Shown here: one piece after another, positions 42,350 to 51,010 of the stretch
Layout: the number at the start of each line of letters is the position of its first letter
Position numbering within the stretch: the first letter of the stretch is position 1
Origin: Roseateles chitinivorans
Lineage (GTDB): Bacteria > Pseudomonadota > Gammaproteobacteria > Burkholderiales > Burkholderiaceae_C
Direction: 5' to 3'
Assembly (NCBI RefSeq): GCF_002761755.1
Contig: NZ_PEOG01000020.1
Coordinates: 1 to 64,000 of the forward strand
DNA: 64,000 nt
Program-made: the position numbers and the translations under genes
The notes under the pieces: generated by a model
Databases searched by the model: none
What the model saw: only the letters and a program-made list of their open reading frames with translations
What the model was told of the DNA's origin: nothing

Positions 42350-44234
42350 ACTGACCCTCCTCGGCCTGCCAGGTGTCGACCTCCAGGTCGAATTCGAAAC
42401 TCATGCCCTGGTCCAGCCGGTGCGCCCGCAGCGCGCCGCCGAACTCGTGGACGATCTTGGACGAGATCACCAGTCCCAGCCCCAGGCCTTCGCCGGCGGG
42501 CTTGGTGGTGAAGAACGGCTCGAACAGCCGCGGCAGCAGCGCCTCGCTCAGGCCCGGTCCGGTGTCCTGCACCTGCACCAGCACCCGCCGGCCGTCCTCC
42601 GCCGGCACCGCGGCCACGCGCAGGCGGCGCGGGTCCCCGGGGCCGTCGGGCGGCGGCTCCGACGCGATCGCGTCGATGCCGTTGCCCAGCAGGTTCACCA
42701 GCACCTGCTCGAGCCGGTTGGACTCGGCGCTGACCCTCAGCCCGGGCGGCACGTCGACCTCCACCGGCAGGTCCAGCGCGCGGGTGCGGTGCTCCAGCAG
42801 CAGCCGCGCGTTGTTCACGCAGGCCAGCAGCGACACGGCCGTGCGCGCCGGCTCCGCCTTGCGGGCGAAGCTCTTGAGCTGGCGGGTGATCTGGCCCATG
42901 CGTTCGACCATGTCGTCCATCGTCTGCAGGTTGTCCGCGACCGCTTGCAGGCGGCCGGCCTCCAGCAGCCGTTGCGAATTCCGTGCCAGCGCGCGCAGGG
43001 CGGTCAGCGGCTGGTTCACTTCATGCGACAGGCCGGCCGACATCTGCCCCAGCACCGCCAGCTTGCTGGTCTGCAGCAGCTCGCCCTCGGCCTGGCGGCG
43101 CTGCGCGATCTGCTCGAGCAGTTCCTCGTTGATCTGGCGGAGTTCCGCCGTGCGTTCATCGACGATGCGCTCCAGCTGCGCATGCGCGTTCTGCAATTCG
43201 GTCTTCGCATGGAAGAGCTGCCGCAGCGCGCGCCGGCGCGACGCGAGGTACAGCAGCAGCATCCCGATCGCCGCGCCGAAGGCCGCGCCGCTCCAGGCCG
43301 CCAGCCGCGCCTGGCGCCGCACCTCGGACAGGTCGGACAGCGCCAGCAGCCGCAAGCCCAGCGGCAGCAGCTGGCGCTCCTGCGCCAGCAGCGTCGTGCT
43401 GGCGGGGGCCGGCGCCCGCACCAGCAGGCTGTTGTAGGCCTCCAGCGCGCCGGGCAGACCCAGGTCCGGACCGACGCGCGGATAGCGCGCGCTGGCCTGC
43501 AGCCGGTCGCGCTCGGACGCGTCGGCGCGGTTGAGCACCGCATAGCGCCAGTCCTCGACCGAGCTCATGATCACCACGCCCTGGTCATCGGAGACCAGGA
43601 TGCGCTCTCCCTGCGAGCGCAGCCCCAGGTCGACCCAGGTCGATTCCAGCGGCGCCAGGTTCAGCTTGACCACGATCACGCCCTGCAGCTGCTGGTTGCG
43701 GCGCAGCGGATGCAGCAGGAAGAAGTTGGTCGAACCGCTCAGCCCCGCCTGACCCGCGTCGGAGGCGAAGAAGTGGTGGCGGTCCTGCTCGATGGCCTGC
43801 TGCAGGCGCAGCGGCGGCGTCAGCGGTTCGCTGGAGGCGAGCACGCGGCCCTCGGGGTCGGCGACGAAGATCTGCGTCGTGCCCGCGCGCACGTTCACCC
43901 GCGCCAGCACCAGGCTGGCCGACTTGCGCAGCGCCTCGTCGTCGGGATGCTCGACCAGCTGGGTGACGTCGCTGTCGATGGCCAGCAGGCTGGGCAGGTA
44001 GGCATGGCGGCCCAGCTCGGTCTGCAGGTTGGAGGCGTAGAGCTCCAGCCGCTCGGTGGCCAGGGCGCTGAGCTGGTCGAGGCTGGCGCGCTCGCTGAGG
44101 CGGTGGCCCAGCAGCAGCCCCAGCAGCATCAGCACGCCGGTCAGATAGAGATAGAAGGTCGGCCGGCCCAGGAAGTGCGCCAGCCGCTGGCGGGCGGAGG
44201 AGGTGGCGAAGGAGGAGGTGACGACCGGTTCCAT
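42342..44234 (-). CDS. dctB: sensor histidine kinase, DctB-like
   Basis: A 630-residue membrane kinase: TM1 at about 26-44 (FYLYLTGVLMLLGLLLG), a double-PDC periplasmic sensor domain of about 250 residues, TM2 near 300-320 (AAFGAAIGMLLLYLA), coiled coil, HisKA with His in GQMSAGLSHEVNQPLTALR, and HATPase (NLLGNGIDAI; GEGLGLGLVIS). This is the DctB layout, which senses C4-dicarboxylates. The start Met 44234 was chosen because the longer frame crosses the promoter region of livH. It diverges from livH. Confidence 0.88.
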
Positions 44235-44343
44235 GGGAGACGAAAAATCGCCGCCCAGTGTGCCCAAGTTGGCGCGCGCCTTGCACCCGGCGCACCGGCT
44301 TTTTTGTGACTGGCGAGGATTCGCCCGGCTGGCTAGGCGGTTT

Positions 44344-44359
44344 GTGCGGATTTCCGCAC
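44344..44359. promoter_or_regulatory. inverted repeat, candidate activator site
   Basis: GTGCGGA-TT-TCCGCAC, a perfect 7-2-7 inverted repeat about 100 bases upstream of the sigma-54 promoter. That is the usual place for an enhancer site of an NtrC-family activator, and its half-site GTGCG..CGCAC is plausible for a DctD-type protein. Assignment to the DctD-like regulator is inference. An 8-bp palindrome GTGCGCAC at 44400-44407 may be a second, weaker site. Confidence 0.55.
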
Positions 44360-44446
44360 TTCGTTGCGTCGCCGAGACTGGGGAGACACGCCCGGCGGGT
44401 GCGCACAGGGGCGCCCGCGTCGGTGAATACCCTTGAAACGGACGGA

Positions 44447-44463
44447 TTGGCACGCGGGTTGCA
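44447..44463 (+). promoter_or_regulatory. sigma-54 promoter of livHMGF
   Basis: The sequence TTGGCACGCGGGTTGCA matches the -24/-12 consensus TTGGCACG-N4-TTGCA, with GG and GC exactly 10 bases apart. The expected start site is near 44474, giving a leader of about 44 bases to livH. Confidence 0.8.
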
Positions 44464-44517
44464 CCCGCAAGCGCCGTCACGCGGCGCGAGCCGTGTCCAA
44501 CAACATGCTGGGGCCTT

Positions 44518-45441
44518 ATGGAGATACTTTTTCAGCAGATCATCAACGGGCTGGTGCTCGGGAGCATGTATGCCCTCGTCGCGCTGGGCTACACGATGGT
44601 TTACGGGATCATCAACCTCATCAACTTCGCGCACGGCGAGGTGCTGATGGCAGGCGCCCTGGTGAGCTGGACCGTCGTCACGGCGCTGGCCGGCCTGGGC
44701 CTGCCGGGCTGGCTGCTGATGATCATCGCGCTGGCCTGTGCGATCGTCGTCTGCACGCTGCTCAACTTCGCGATCGAGAAGATCGCCTACCGGCCGCTGC
44801 GCAACGCGCCCAGACTCGCGCCGCTGATCACCGCCATGGGCATGTCGCTGCTGCTGCAGACGCTGGCCATGATCATCTGGAAACCCAATCCCAAGCCCTT
44901 CCCGCAGCTGCTGCCCACCGATCCGATCCAGATCGGCGGCGCGGTGATCACGGTGACGCAGGTGCTGATCCTGGTCACCACGGTCGTGATCCTGGGTGGC
45001 CTGCTGTTCCTGGTGAACCACACCAAGATGGGACGCGCGATGCGCGCCACCGCCGAGAACCCGCGGGTGGCCGCGCTGATGGGCGTCAAGCCTGACGCGG
45101 TCATCTCGCTGACCTTCATCATCGGCGCCGCGCTGGCCGCGGTGGCCGGCCTGATGTGGGCGGCCAACTACGGCACCGTGCAGCACTCGATGGGCTTCAT
45201 GCCCGGGCTGAAGGCCTTCACCGCCGCGGTGCTGGGCGGCATCGGCAACCTCGCCGGCGCGATGGTCGGCGGCGTGCTGCTGGGCCTGATCGAAGCCATC
45301 GGCGCCGGCTACCTCGGCGACCTGACCGGCGGCGTGCTGGGCAGCCATTACGCCGACATCTTCGCCTTCATCGCGCTGATCCTGGTGCTGACGCTGCGTC
45401 CGTCGGGCCTGCTGGGCGAACGCGTCGCCGATCGCGCCTGA
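44518..45441 (+). CDS. livH: branched-chain amino-acid ABC permease LivH
   Basis: A 307-residue inner-membrane permease with about eight helices. Its start is typical (LFQQIINGLVLGSMYALVA), followed by GYTMVYGIINLINFAHG and the ABC-coupling segment MRATAENPRVAALMGVKPD. It forms a heterodimer with LivM. First gene of livHMGF, 10 bases before livM. The substrate binding protein LivK is not in the cluster. Confidence 0.95.
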   Translation: MEILFQQIINGLVLGSMYALVALGYTMVYGIINLINFAHGEVLMAGALVSWTVVTALAGLGLPGWLLMIIALACAIVVCTLLNFAIEKIAYRPLRNAPRLAPLITAMGMSLLLQTLAMIIWKPNPKPFPQLLPTDPIQIGGAVITVTQVLILVTTVVILGGLLFLVNHTKMGRAMRATAENPRVAALMGVKPDAVISLTFIIGAALAAVAGLMWAANYGTVQHSMGFMPGLKAFTAAVLGGIGNLAGAMVGGVLLGLIEAIGAGYLGDLTGGVLGSHYADIFAFIALILVLTLRPSGLLGERVADRA

Positions 45442-45451
45442 GGAGCCTCAC

Positions 45452-46576
45452 ATGCACAACAAATCCAAGCTGATCACCTTCCTGATCGCCGGCGTGCTGC
45501 TGCTGGTGCTGCCGCTGTTCGCGCAGTCCTTCGGCAACGGGCCGGTGCGCATCATCGACCTGGCGCTGCTGTACGTGCTGCTGGCGCTGGGCCTGAACAT
45601 CGTCGTGGGCTATGCCGGCCTGCTGGACCTGGGCTACGTCGCGTTCTACGCGGTGGGTGCCTATCTCTTCGCGCTGCTCAACAGCCCGCACCTGGCGGAG
45701 AACTTCGAGCACATCGCCGCGGCCTTCCCCAACGGGCTGCATCTGCCGCTGCTGCTGGCGATCGCGCTGGCGGCGCTGCTGGCGGGGCTGTTCGGCGTGT
45801 TGCTGGGTGCGCCGACGCTGAAGCTGCGCGGCGACTACCTGGCCATCGTGACGCTGGGCTTCGGCGAGATCATCCGGGTGTTCCTGAACAACATGGAGTA
45901 CCCGCTGAACATCACCAACGGCCCGCGCGGCATCGGCCAGATCGACGGCGTGCACTTCCTGGGCTTCCAGTTCAGCCAGAACCACACCTTCTTCGGGATC
46001 GAGGTCAACTCGGTGTCGATGTACTACTACCTGTTCCTGGCGCTGGTGATCGCTTCGGTGGTGATCTGCTACCGGCTCGAGAACTCCCGCATCGGCCGCG
46101 CCTGGATGGCCATCCGCGAGGACGAGATCGCCGCCAAGGCCATGGGCATCAACACCCGCAACATGAAGCTGCTGGCCTTCGGCATGGGCGCGACCTTCGG
46201 CGGCGTGGCCGGCTCGATGTTCGGCGCGTTCCAGGGCTTCGTCTCGCCGGAATCGTTCAGCCTGCAGGAGTCGGTGATGATCGTCGCGATGGTCGTGCTG
46301 GGCGGCATCGGCCACATCCCGGGCGTGATCCTGGGCGCGCTGCTGCTGGCCGCGCTGCCGGAAGTGCTGCGCTACGTGGCCGGTCCGCTGCAGGAGATGA
46401 CCGACGGCCGCCTGGACGCGGCCATCCTGCGCCAGCTGCTGATCGCGCTGGCGATGATCGTGATCATGCTCATGCGTCCGCGCGGCCTGTGGCCGTCGCC
46501 GGAGCACGGCAAGTCGCGGCCGCTGCCCCCGGGGGCACAGCCGCCCGCGAACACCGGCAGCGCCATCAACGCCTGA
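45452..46576 (+). CDS. livM: branched-chain amino-acid ABC permease LivM
   Basis: A 374-residue permease with about nine helices, landmarks LGLNIVVGYAGLLDLGYVAFYAVG and LRGDYLAIVTLGFGEI, and the coupling loop AWMAIREDEIAAKAMGINTR. Ends with a Pro/Gly-rich tail. Lies 22 bases before livG and is in the same operon. Confidence 0.95.
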   Translation: MHNKSKLITFLIAGVLLLVLPLFAQSFGNGPVRIIDLALLYVLLALGLNIVVGYAGLLDLGYVAFYAVGAYLFALLNSPHLAENFEHIAAAFPNGLHLPLLLAIALAALLAGLFGVLLGAPTLKLRGDYLAIVTLGFGEIIRVFLNNMEYPLNITNGPRGIGQIDGVHFLGFQFSQNHTFFGIEVNSVSMYYYLFLALVIASVVICYRLENSRIGRAWMAIREDEIAAKAMGINTRNMKLLAFGMGATFGGVAGSMFGAFQGFVSPESFSLQESVMIVAMVVLGGIGHIPGVILGALLLAALPEVLRYVAGPLQEMTDGRLDAAILRQLLIALAMIVIMLMRPRGLWPSPEHGKSRPLPPGAQPPANTGSAINA

Positions 46577-46598
46577 TCCGTGCCAGGAGCCAGAAAGA

Positions 46599-47390
46599 AT
46601 GACTGAAACCGTACTGAAAGTGGCCGGCGCGTCCAAGCGCTTCGGCGGCCTGCAGGCGCTGTCGGATGTGGGCATCGAGATCAAGAAGGGCCAGGTCTAT
46701 GGCCTGATCGGTCCCAACGGCGCCGGCAAGACGACCTTCTTCAATGTGATCACCGGCCTGTACGTGCCCGATGGCGGCACCTTCGAGCTGGGTGGCCAGG
46801 CCTACAAGCCGCAGGCCGTGCACCAGGTGGCAAAGACCGGCATCGCGCGCACCTTCCAGAACATCCGGCTGTTCGCCGAGATGACCGCGCTGGAGAACGT
46901 GATGGTCGGCCGCCATGTGCGCACCCATTCGGGCCTGATGGGCGCCGTGTTCCGCACGCCCGGCTTCAAGAAGGAAGAGGCCGAGATCACCGCCCGCGCC
47001 CGCGAACTGCTGGCCTATGTCGGCATCGAGCGTCACGCCGACTTCAAGGCCCGCACGCTGTCCTACGGCGACCAGCGCCGGCTGGAGATCGCCCGCGCCC
47101 TGGCGACCGATCCCAAGCTGATCGCGCTGGACGAGCCCGCCGCGGGCATGAACGCGACCGAGAAGGTCGTGCTGCGCGAGCTGATCGACCGCATCCGCAA
47201 CGATGGCCGCACGATCCTGCTGATCGAGCACGACGTGAAGCTGGTGATGGGCCTGTGCGACCGCGTCACGGTGCTGGACTACGGCAAGCAGATCGCCGAG
47301 GGCACGCCCGCCGAGGTGCAGCGCAACCCGAAGGTCATCGAGGCCTACCTGGGCGCCCATGCGGCGCACGACGCCCACGCGGCGCCCTGA
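46599..47390 (+). CDS. livG: branched-chain amino-acid ABC ATPase LivG
   Basis: A 263-residue ATP-binding subunit: Walker A GPNGAGKTTFF, signature LSYGDQRRLEIARAL, Walker B LIALDEPAAGMN, and the LivG-type insertion IARTFQNIRLF. The C-terminal 12 residues are His/Ala-rich (HAAHDAHAAP). Third gene of the operon; AGGAGCC precedes the ATG. Confidence 0.95.
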   Translation: MTETVLKVAGASKRFGGLQALSDVGIEIKKGQVYGLIGPNGAGKTTFFNVITGLYVPDGGTFELGGQAYKPQAVHQVAKTGIARTFQNIRLFAEMTALENVMVGRHVRTHSGLMGAVFRTPGFKKEEAEITARARELLAYVGIERHADFKARTLSYGDQRRLEIARALATDPKLIALDEPAAGMNATEKVVLRELIDRIRNDGRTILLIEHDVKLVMGLCDRVTVLDYGKQIAEGTPAEVQRNPKVIEAYLGAHAAHDAHAAP

Positions 47391-47415
47391 TCGACCGACG
47401 AAAGAGATCGAAAAG

Positions 47416-48132
47416 ATGGCAGACAACATCCTCCTCCAGGTCGAGGGCCTCAAGGTCGCGTACGGCGGGATCCAGGCGGTCAAGGGCGTGGACTTCGACG
47501 TGCGCCAGGGCGAGCTGGTCTCGCTGATCGGCGCCAACGGCGCGGGCAAGACCACGACGCTCAAGGCCATCACCGGCCTGCAGCCGCTGGCGGTCGGCGA
47601 CGTCAAGTTCATGGGCCAGTCCATCAAGGGCCAGGGCGCATGGAACCTGGCCAAGCAGGGCCTGGTGATGGTCCCGGAAGGCCGTGGCACGTTCACGCGC
47701 ATGACCATCACCGAGAACCTGCAGATGGGCGCGTTCATCCGCAACGACAACGAGATCCAGGCCGACATCGAGAAGGTCTTCGGCCTGTTCCCGCGGCTGA
47801 AGGAGCGTCGCAACCAGCTCGCCGGCACGATGTCCGGCGGCGAGCAGCAGATGCTGGCGATGGGCCGCGCGCTGATGGCGCGTCCCAAGCTGCTGCTGCT
47901 GGACGAGCCGTCGATGGGCCTGTCGCCGATCATGGTCGACAAGATCTTCGAGGTGGTGAACGACATCCACCAGCAGGGCGTGACGGTGCTGCTGGTGGAG
48001 CAGAACGCCAGCCGCGCGCTGGAACTGGCCACCCGCGGCTATGTGATGGAGTCGGGCGCGATCACGATGAAGGGCGACGGCAAGGCGCTGCTCAACGATC
48101 CGAAGGTGCGCGCCGCCTACCTCGGCGAGTGA
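47416..48132 (+). CDS. livF: branched-chain amino-acid ABC ATPase LivF
   Basis: A 238-residue ATPase: Walker A GANGAGKTTTLK, signature MSGGEQQMLAMGRAL, Walker B LLLLDEPSMGLSP and the switch HisQ replaced by LLVEQNASRALEL, as normal for LivF. ATG 47416 was preferred to an upstream in-frame start at 47359, which lies within the end of livG. Two hairpins follow. Confidence 0.95.
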   Translation: MADNILLQVEGLKVAYGGIQAVKGVDFDVRQGELVSLIGANGAGKTTTLKAITGLQPLAVGDVKFMGQSIKGQGAWNLAKQGLVMVPEGRGTFTRMTITENLQMGAFIRNDNEIQADIEKVFGLFPRLKERRNQLAGTMSGGEQQMLAMGRALMARPKLLLLDEPSMGLSPIMVDKIFEVVNDIHQQGVTVLLVEQNASRALELATRGYVMESGAITMKGDGKALLNDPKVRAAYLGE

Positions 48133-48140
48133 ACGGCATC

Positions 48141-48161
48141 GCGGCGAGCCCGTCTCGCCGC
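48141..48161 (+). terminator. first hairpin after livF
   Basis: An 8-bp stem (GCGGCGAG/CTCGCCGC) with a 5-nt loop beginning 9 bases after the livF stop; no T-tract. Confidence 0.4.
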
Positions 48162-48171
48162 CATCAACGGC

Positions 48172-48197
48172 ACAGGGCCCCGCTGGGGCCCTGTTTC
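48172..48197 (+). terminator. Rho-independent terminator of livHMGF
   Basis: A perfect 10-bp stem (ACAGGGCCCC/GGGGCCCTGT) with a GCT loop, followed by TTCATT, just before the convergent GNAT gene. Likely bidirectional. Confidence 0.8.
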
Positions 48198-48217
48198 ATT
48201 GCGATCGCCGCCGCGCC

Positions 48218-48811
48218 TCAGGCTTCGCCGGGGCGGTCGCGGGGCACCATCTCGAGGTAGTCGGCGATGCGGCCGCCATCCAGCGGCTTGACCATCACCC
48301 GCAGCGAGTTGACGCGCTGGCCCATGCTGATGCCGTCGCGCCGGCGCACCTCGGAAAAGCCCTGGCGCTCCCAGAAGCGCTCGGCGCGGCCATTCCCCAC
48401 GACCACCCCCAGACGCACCCAGGCGGCGCCGCGGCGCCGCATCCAGCGTTCGAGTTCGGCGTAGATCTCGCGCGCGGCCGGCGAGCCATGCAACTCGGTG
48501 GCGACGATGAACAGCCCCACCAGCCAGACCCGCGGCGCCATCAGGTCGGACACCAGCGAAGCCATCGCGACCAGCTCGCCCTGGTCGTTCGCGTAACCCA
48601 GCAACCGTTTGGCGCTGAAGCTCCAGCCTTCGGGGGGGAGGTCGCGGATCTCCTCGCGGGCCTCGTCGGGACGGGGTGGGGCGCCGTTGACCTGCTCGAA
48701 GTAGAGCGGGTTCCGTTCATAGAACCGCTGCAGCAGGTCCTCGTCGCTGGCCTGGAGTTCGAGCACGTGAACGCGCGGCAGCGACAAGGAGGGGGGAGGG
48801 GGGATCGGCAT
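48218..48811 (-). CDS. GNAT-family N-acetyltransferase
   Basis: A 197-residue acetyltransferase with the GNAT pattern: GELVAMASLVSDL strand, VGLFIVATELHGSPAAREIY acetyl-CoA loop and helix, and GVVVGNGRAERFWERQGFSEV motif B. No signal peptide. The target amine is unknown. The N-terminus is Pro-rich (MPIPPPPSL) and the start could be slightly later. It converges on the liv operon. Confidence 0.85.
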   Translation of the reverse strand: MPIPPPPSLSLPRVHVLELQASDEDLLQRFYERNPLYFEQVNGAPPRPDEAREEIRDLPPEGWSFSAKRLLGYANDQGELVAMASLVSDLMAPRVWLVGLFIVATELHGSPAAREIYAELERWMRRRGAAWVRLGVVVGNGRAERFWERQGFSEVRRRDGISMGQRVNSLRVMVKPLDGGRIADYLEMVPRDRPGEA

Positions 48812-48903
48812 CGGCGAGGTCCACGAGCCGGCGCCTTGCGGCGCCGTCCATCGGAAAGATCACCGAGCGTACCAAACGTCACGCGAGCCGAAATCCCGCG
48901 TGG

Positions 48904-48929
48904 CCCTTCCCCCGAAGGTGGGGGAAGGG
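48904..48929. terminator. hairpin downstream of the exported hydrolase
   Basis: A perfect 10-bp stem (CCCTTCCCCC/GGGGGAAGGG) with a GAAGGT loop, 28 bases after the hydrolase stop on the minus strand. No T-tract. Similar CCTCTCCC/GGGAGAGG hairpins are common intergenic repeats in Burkholderiales, and a second one occurs at 61158-61191. Confidence 0.5.
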
Positions 48930-48956
48930 CGGCGGCCGCTCAGGCCGCGACGGTGC

Positions 48957-49940
48957 TCACTGGCGGATGAAGGCCAGCAGATCGGCGTTGACGCGCTCCT
49001 TGTGCGTGTCGGTCAAGCCATGCGGCGCGCCCGGGTAGACGATCAGCTTCGCACCCTTGATCAGCTTCGCCGACGCGCGGCCGGAGATGTCGATCGGCAC
49101 GATCTGGTCGTCGTCGCCATGGATGACCAGCGTGGGCTTGTCGAACTTCTTCAGGTCCTCGGTGAAGTCGGTCTCGGAGAAGGCCTTGATCGAGTCAAAG
49201 GTGTTCTTGTGGCCGCCTTGCATGCCCTGGAACCACCAGTTGTCGATCAGGCCCTGCGAGACCTTGGCGCCGGGGCGGTTGAAGCCGTAGAACGGGCCCG
49301 AGGGAATGTCCTTGTAGAGCTGCGAGCGGTTGGCCAGTTGCGCCGCGCGGATGCCGTCGAACACCTCCTTGGGCACGCCGTTCGGGTTCTTGTCGGACTT
49401 GACCATGATCGGCGGCACGGCCGAGACCAGCACCGCCTTGGCCACGCGCGCGGTGCCATGGCGGCCGATGTAGCGGGCGACCTCGCCGCCGCCGGTGGAG
49501 AAGCCCACCAGCACCGCGTTCTTCAGGTCCAGCGTCTCGATCACCGCGGCCAGGTCGTCGGCATAGTGGTCCATGTCGTTGCCGTCCCAGGGCTGGCTGG
49601 AGCGGCCGTGGCCACGGCGGTCATGGGCGATCACGCGATAGCCCTGGTCCGCCAGGAAGATCATCTGCGACTCCCAGCTGTCCGAGTTCAGCGGCCAGCC
49701 GTGGCTGAAGACGATGGGCTGGCCGTTCTTCGGGCCCCAATCCTTGTAATACAGCTGCACGCCGTCCTTGGTCGTGATGAAGCTGCCGGACGGCTGAGCG
49801 CTCGCGACCGGAGCGGGTGCCACTTTGGCGCCAGCGGCGAGCGCGGGCGTGGCGACCGCGCCAGCGGCGGCGATGGCCAGCGTCGAGAGCGCGAGCAGCT
49901 GACGGCGCGATTGGCGGGCGAGGGTGGAGAAGGCATTCAT
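48957..49940 (-). CDS. exported alpha/beta hydrolase, chloroperoxidase-like
   Basis: A 327-residue hydrolase with a signal peptide (twin Arg in [19 protein letters not shown], cleavage near ATPALA). The fold matches non-heme chloroperoxidase-like esterases: oxyanion [12 protein letters not shown], nucleophile [13 protein letters not shown], Asp in [11 protein letters not shown], and His in YPGAPHGL. The Met at 49940 is preceded by AAGGAG at 8 bases. Its promoter shares an operator with the OhrR-like regulator gene immediately upstream, so it is likely induced by organic peroxide (inference). Confidence 0.88.
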   Translation of the reverse strand: MNAFSTLARQSRRQLLALSTLAIAAAGAVATPALAAGAKVAPAPVASAQPSGSFITTKDGVQLYYKDWGPKNGQPIVFSHGWPLNSDSWESQMIFLADQGYRVIAHDRRGHGRSSQPWDGNDMDHYADDLAAVIETLDLKNAVLVGFSTGGGEVARYIGRHGTARVAKAVLVSAVPPIMVKSDKNPNGVPKEVFDGIRAAQLANRSQLYKDIPSGPFYGFNRPGAKVSQGLIDNWWFQGMQGGHKNTFDSIKAFSETDFTEDLKKFDKPTLVIHGDDDQIVPIDISGRASAKLIKGAKLIVYPGAPHGLTDTHKERVNADLLAFIRQ

Positions 49941-50022
49941 GGTGGGGCTCCTTGAGGGTATTGCGACAGGCGCGATGGGGTGGTGGGGAAGCAGGGGCAA
50001 GCGATCGAGGTCTGATTGCTTG

Positions 50023-50051
50023 CTAATAGTTTGTGTACGAATTAAATGACA
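50023..50051 (-). promoter_or_regulatory. promoter of the exported hydrolase gene
   Basis: On the minus strand: TGTCAT, 17 bases, TATTAG, giving a leader of about 75 bases. The 17-base spacer contains the shared 16-bp motif. Confidence 0.55.
50030..50045 (-). promoter_or_regulatory. candidate OhrR operator 1
   Basis: On the plus strand TTTGTGTACGAATTAA, which matches 15 of 16 bases with the site at 50595-50610 and sits in the same position, between -35 and -10. Repressor binding here would block RNA polymerase. Confidence 0.6.
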
Positions 50052-50090
50052 GGCGTGTTGATGGGAGGGATGGCAGTGACAAGGGCGGCT

Positions 50091-50579
50091 TCAGCCGGAT
50101 TTGCGCGCCATCCGCTCGCGCAGTGCGAGCAGGCGGTCGCGCAGGTCGATGAGTTCGGCCAGGTCGGTGTCCGAGGCATCGACGATGCATTGGGGCAGGT
50201 GGCTCGCGCGCTGGCGCAGGGCACGGCCCGCGGCGGTCAGCGTGATCAGCACCTGACGCTCGTCCTGCGGGGAACGATCGCGGCTGACCAAGCCGGCCGC
50301 CTCGAGGCGCTTGAGCAGCGGCGTCACCGTCGGGGAGTCGAGGAAGACCCGCTCCGCGATCTCGCCGACGGTCAGGCCATCACGTTCCCACAGCACCAAC
50401 ATGACCAGGTATTGCGGATAGGTGATCTCGAGGTCCTTCAACAGATCGCGGTAGACCTTGTTCAGTCCCAGCATCGTCGAGTAGATCGCGAAGCAGAGCT
50501 GCTCGTCGATCTGCTGCGGGACGCAGACGGCGGGCGTGCCGGTCGCGGTCTGTCGCTTGGAGGTGGAGGTGCGTGCCAT
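50091..50579 (-). CDS. ohrR: OhrR-type MarR-family regulator
   Basis: A 162-residue MarR-family repressor. The redox Cys of OhrR is present in [12 protein letters not shown] (Cys 29), and the recognition region is [28 protein letters not shown], with wing [13 protein letters not shown]. OhrR is inactivated when organic hydroperoxides oxidise this Cys. No ohr gene is adjacent; the downstream gene is the exported hydrolase. The predicted transcription start is only about 2 bases before the ATG, and no Shine-Dalgarno sequence is seen, so the mRNA may be leaderless. Confidence 0.88.
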   Translation of the reverse strand: MARTSTSKRQTATGTPAVCVPQQIDEQLCFAIYSTMLGLNKVYRDLLKDLEITYPQYLVMLVLWERDGLTVGEIAERVFLDSPTVTPLLKRLEAAGLVSRDRSPQDERQVLITLTAAGRALRQRASHLPQCIVDASDTDLAELIDLRDRLLALRERMARKSG

Positions 50580-50587
50580 GGGAACGA

Positions 50588-50616
50588 AATTTACTTTGTG
50601 TGCGAATTAATGGCAA
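50588..50616 (-). promoter_or_regulatory. promoter of ohrR
   Basis: On the minus strand: TTGCCA, 17 bases, TAAATT, a good sigma-70 match. The start site would fall near 50581, next to the ATG at 50579. Confidence 0.6.
50595..50610 (-). promoter_or_regulatory. candidate OhrR operator 2
   Basis: TTTGTGTGCGAATTAA on the plus strand fills the ohrR promoter spacer. Autoregulation of ohrR is usual in the family. Its near copy lies at 50030-50045. Confidence 0.6.
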
Positions 50617-50687
50617 GCAAAAAGATTTGCCGGAGTCGGCTGCAGGGGCTTCGGCTGGGCAGAATGCGCCGCGGGAGGAAATGAACG

Positions 50688-51010
50688 ATGCAAGACAGGC
50701 ACGAGTCCCCGGCGCCCGACGCCGGCGGATCTCCACCGGCCCCGACGATGGCCACGGTCACGCGCAACCCGCGCACCTGGGGCCTCAGCGGCTGGTTGGC
50801 GGTGCTGCTGGGCGCGCTGTACGGGCTGTTGATGCGCGCTTCATCCTGACGCCGCTGTCGGCCGGCCGCACGCGGCTGGACATCGAGGCCCACTTCCGCG
50901 TCACCTCCAGCTTCAACGGCTATGCGGTGGCAGTCTCGGAATTCCTGGGGCGGGACTTCGTCGACGGCCTGCTGGCGCTGTACAAGCGCCGCGCGGAAGT
51001 TCCGGCCTGA
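50688..51010 (+). pseudogene. decayed SRPBCC/polyketide-cyclase-like membrane protein gene
   Basis: The frame from ATG 50688 (GGGAGG about 9 bases upstream) encodes 53 residues ending in a helix (GLSGWLAVLLGALYGLLMR) and hits a stop at 50847. From about 50837 another frame continues as RFILTPLSAGRTRLDIEAHF ... GRDFVDGLLALYKRRAE, the C-terminus of a SRPBCC-like domain protein. The middle, roughly 250 residues in related proteins as I recall them, is missing. An internal deletion with frameshift explains both pieces. Confidence 0.6.
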
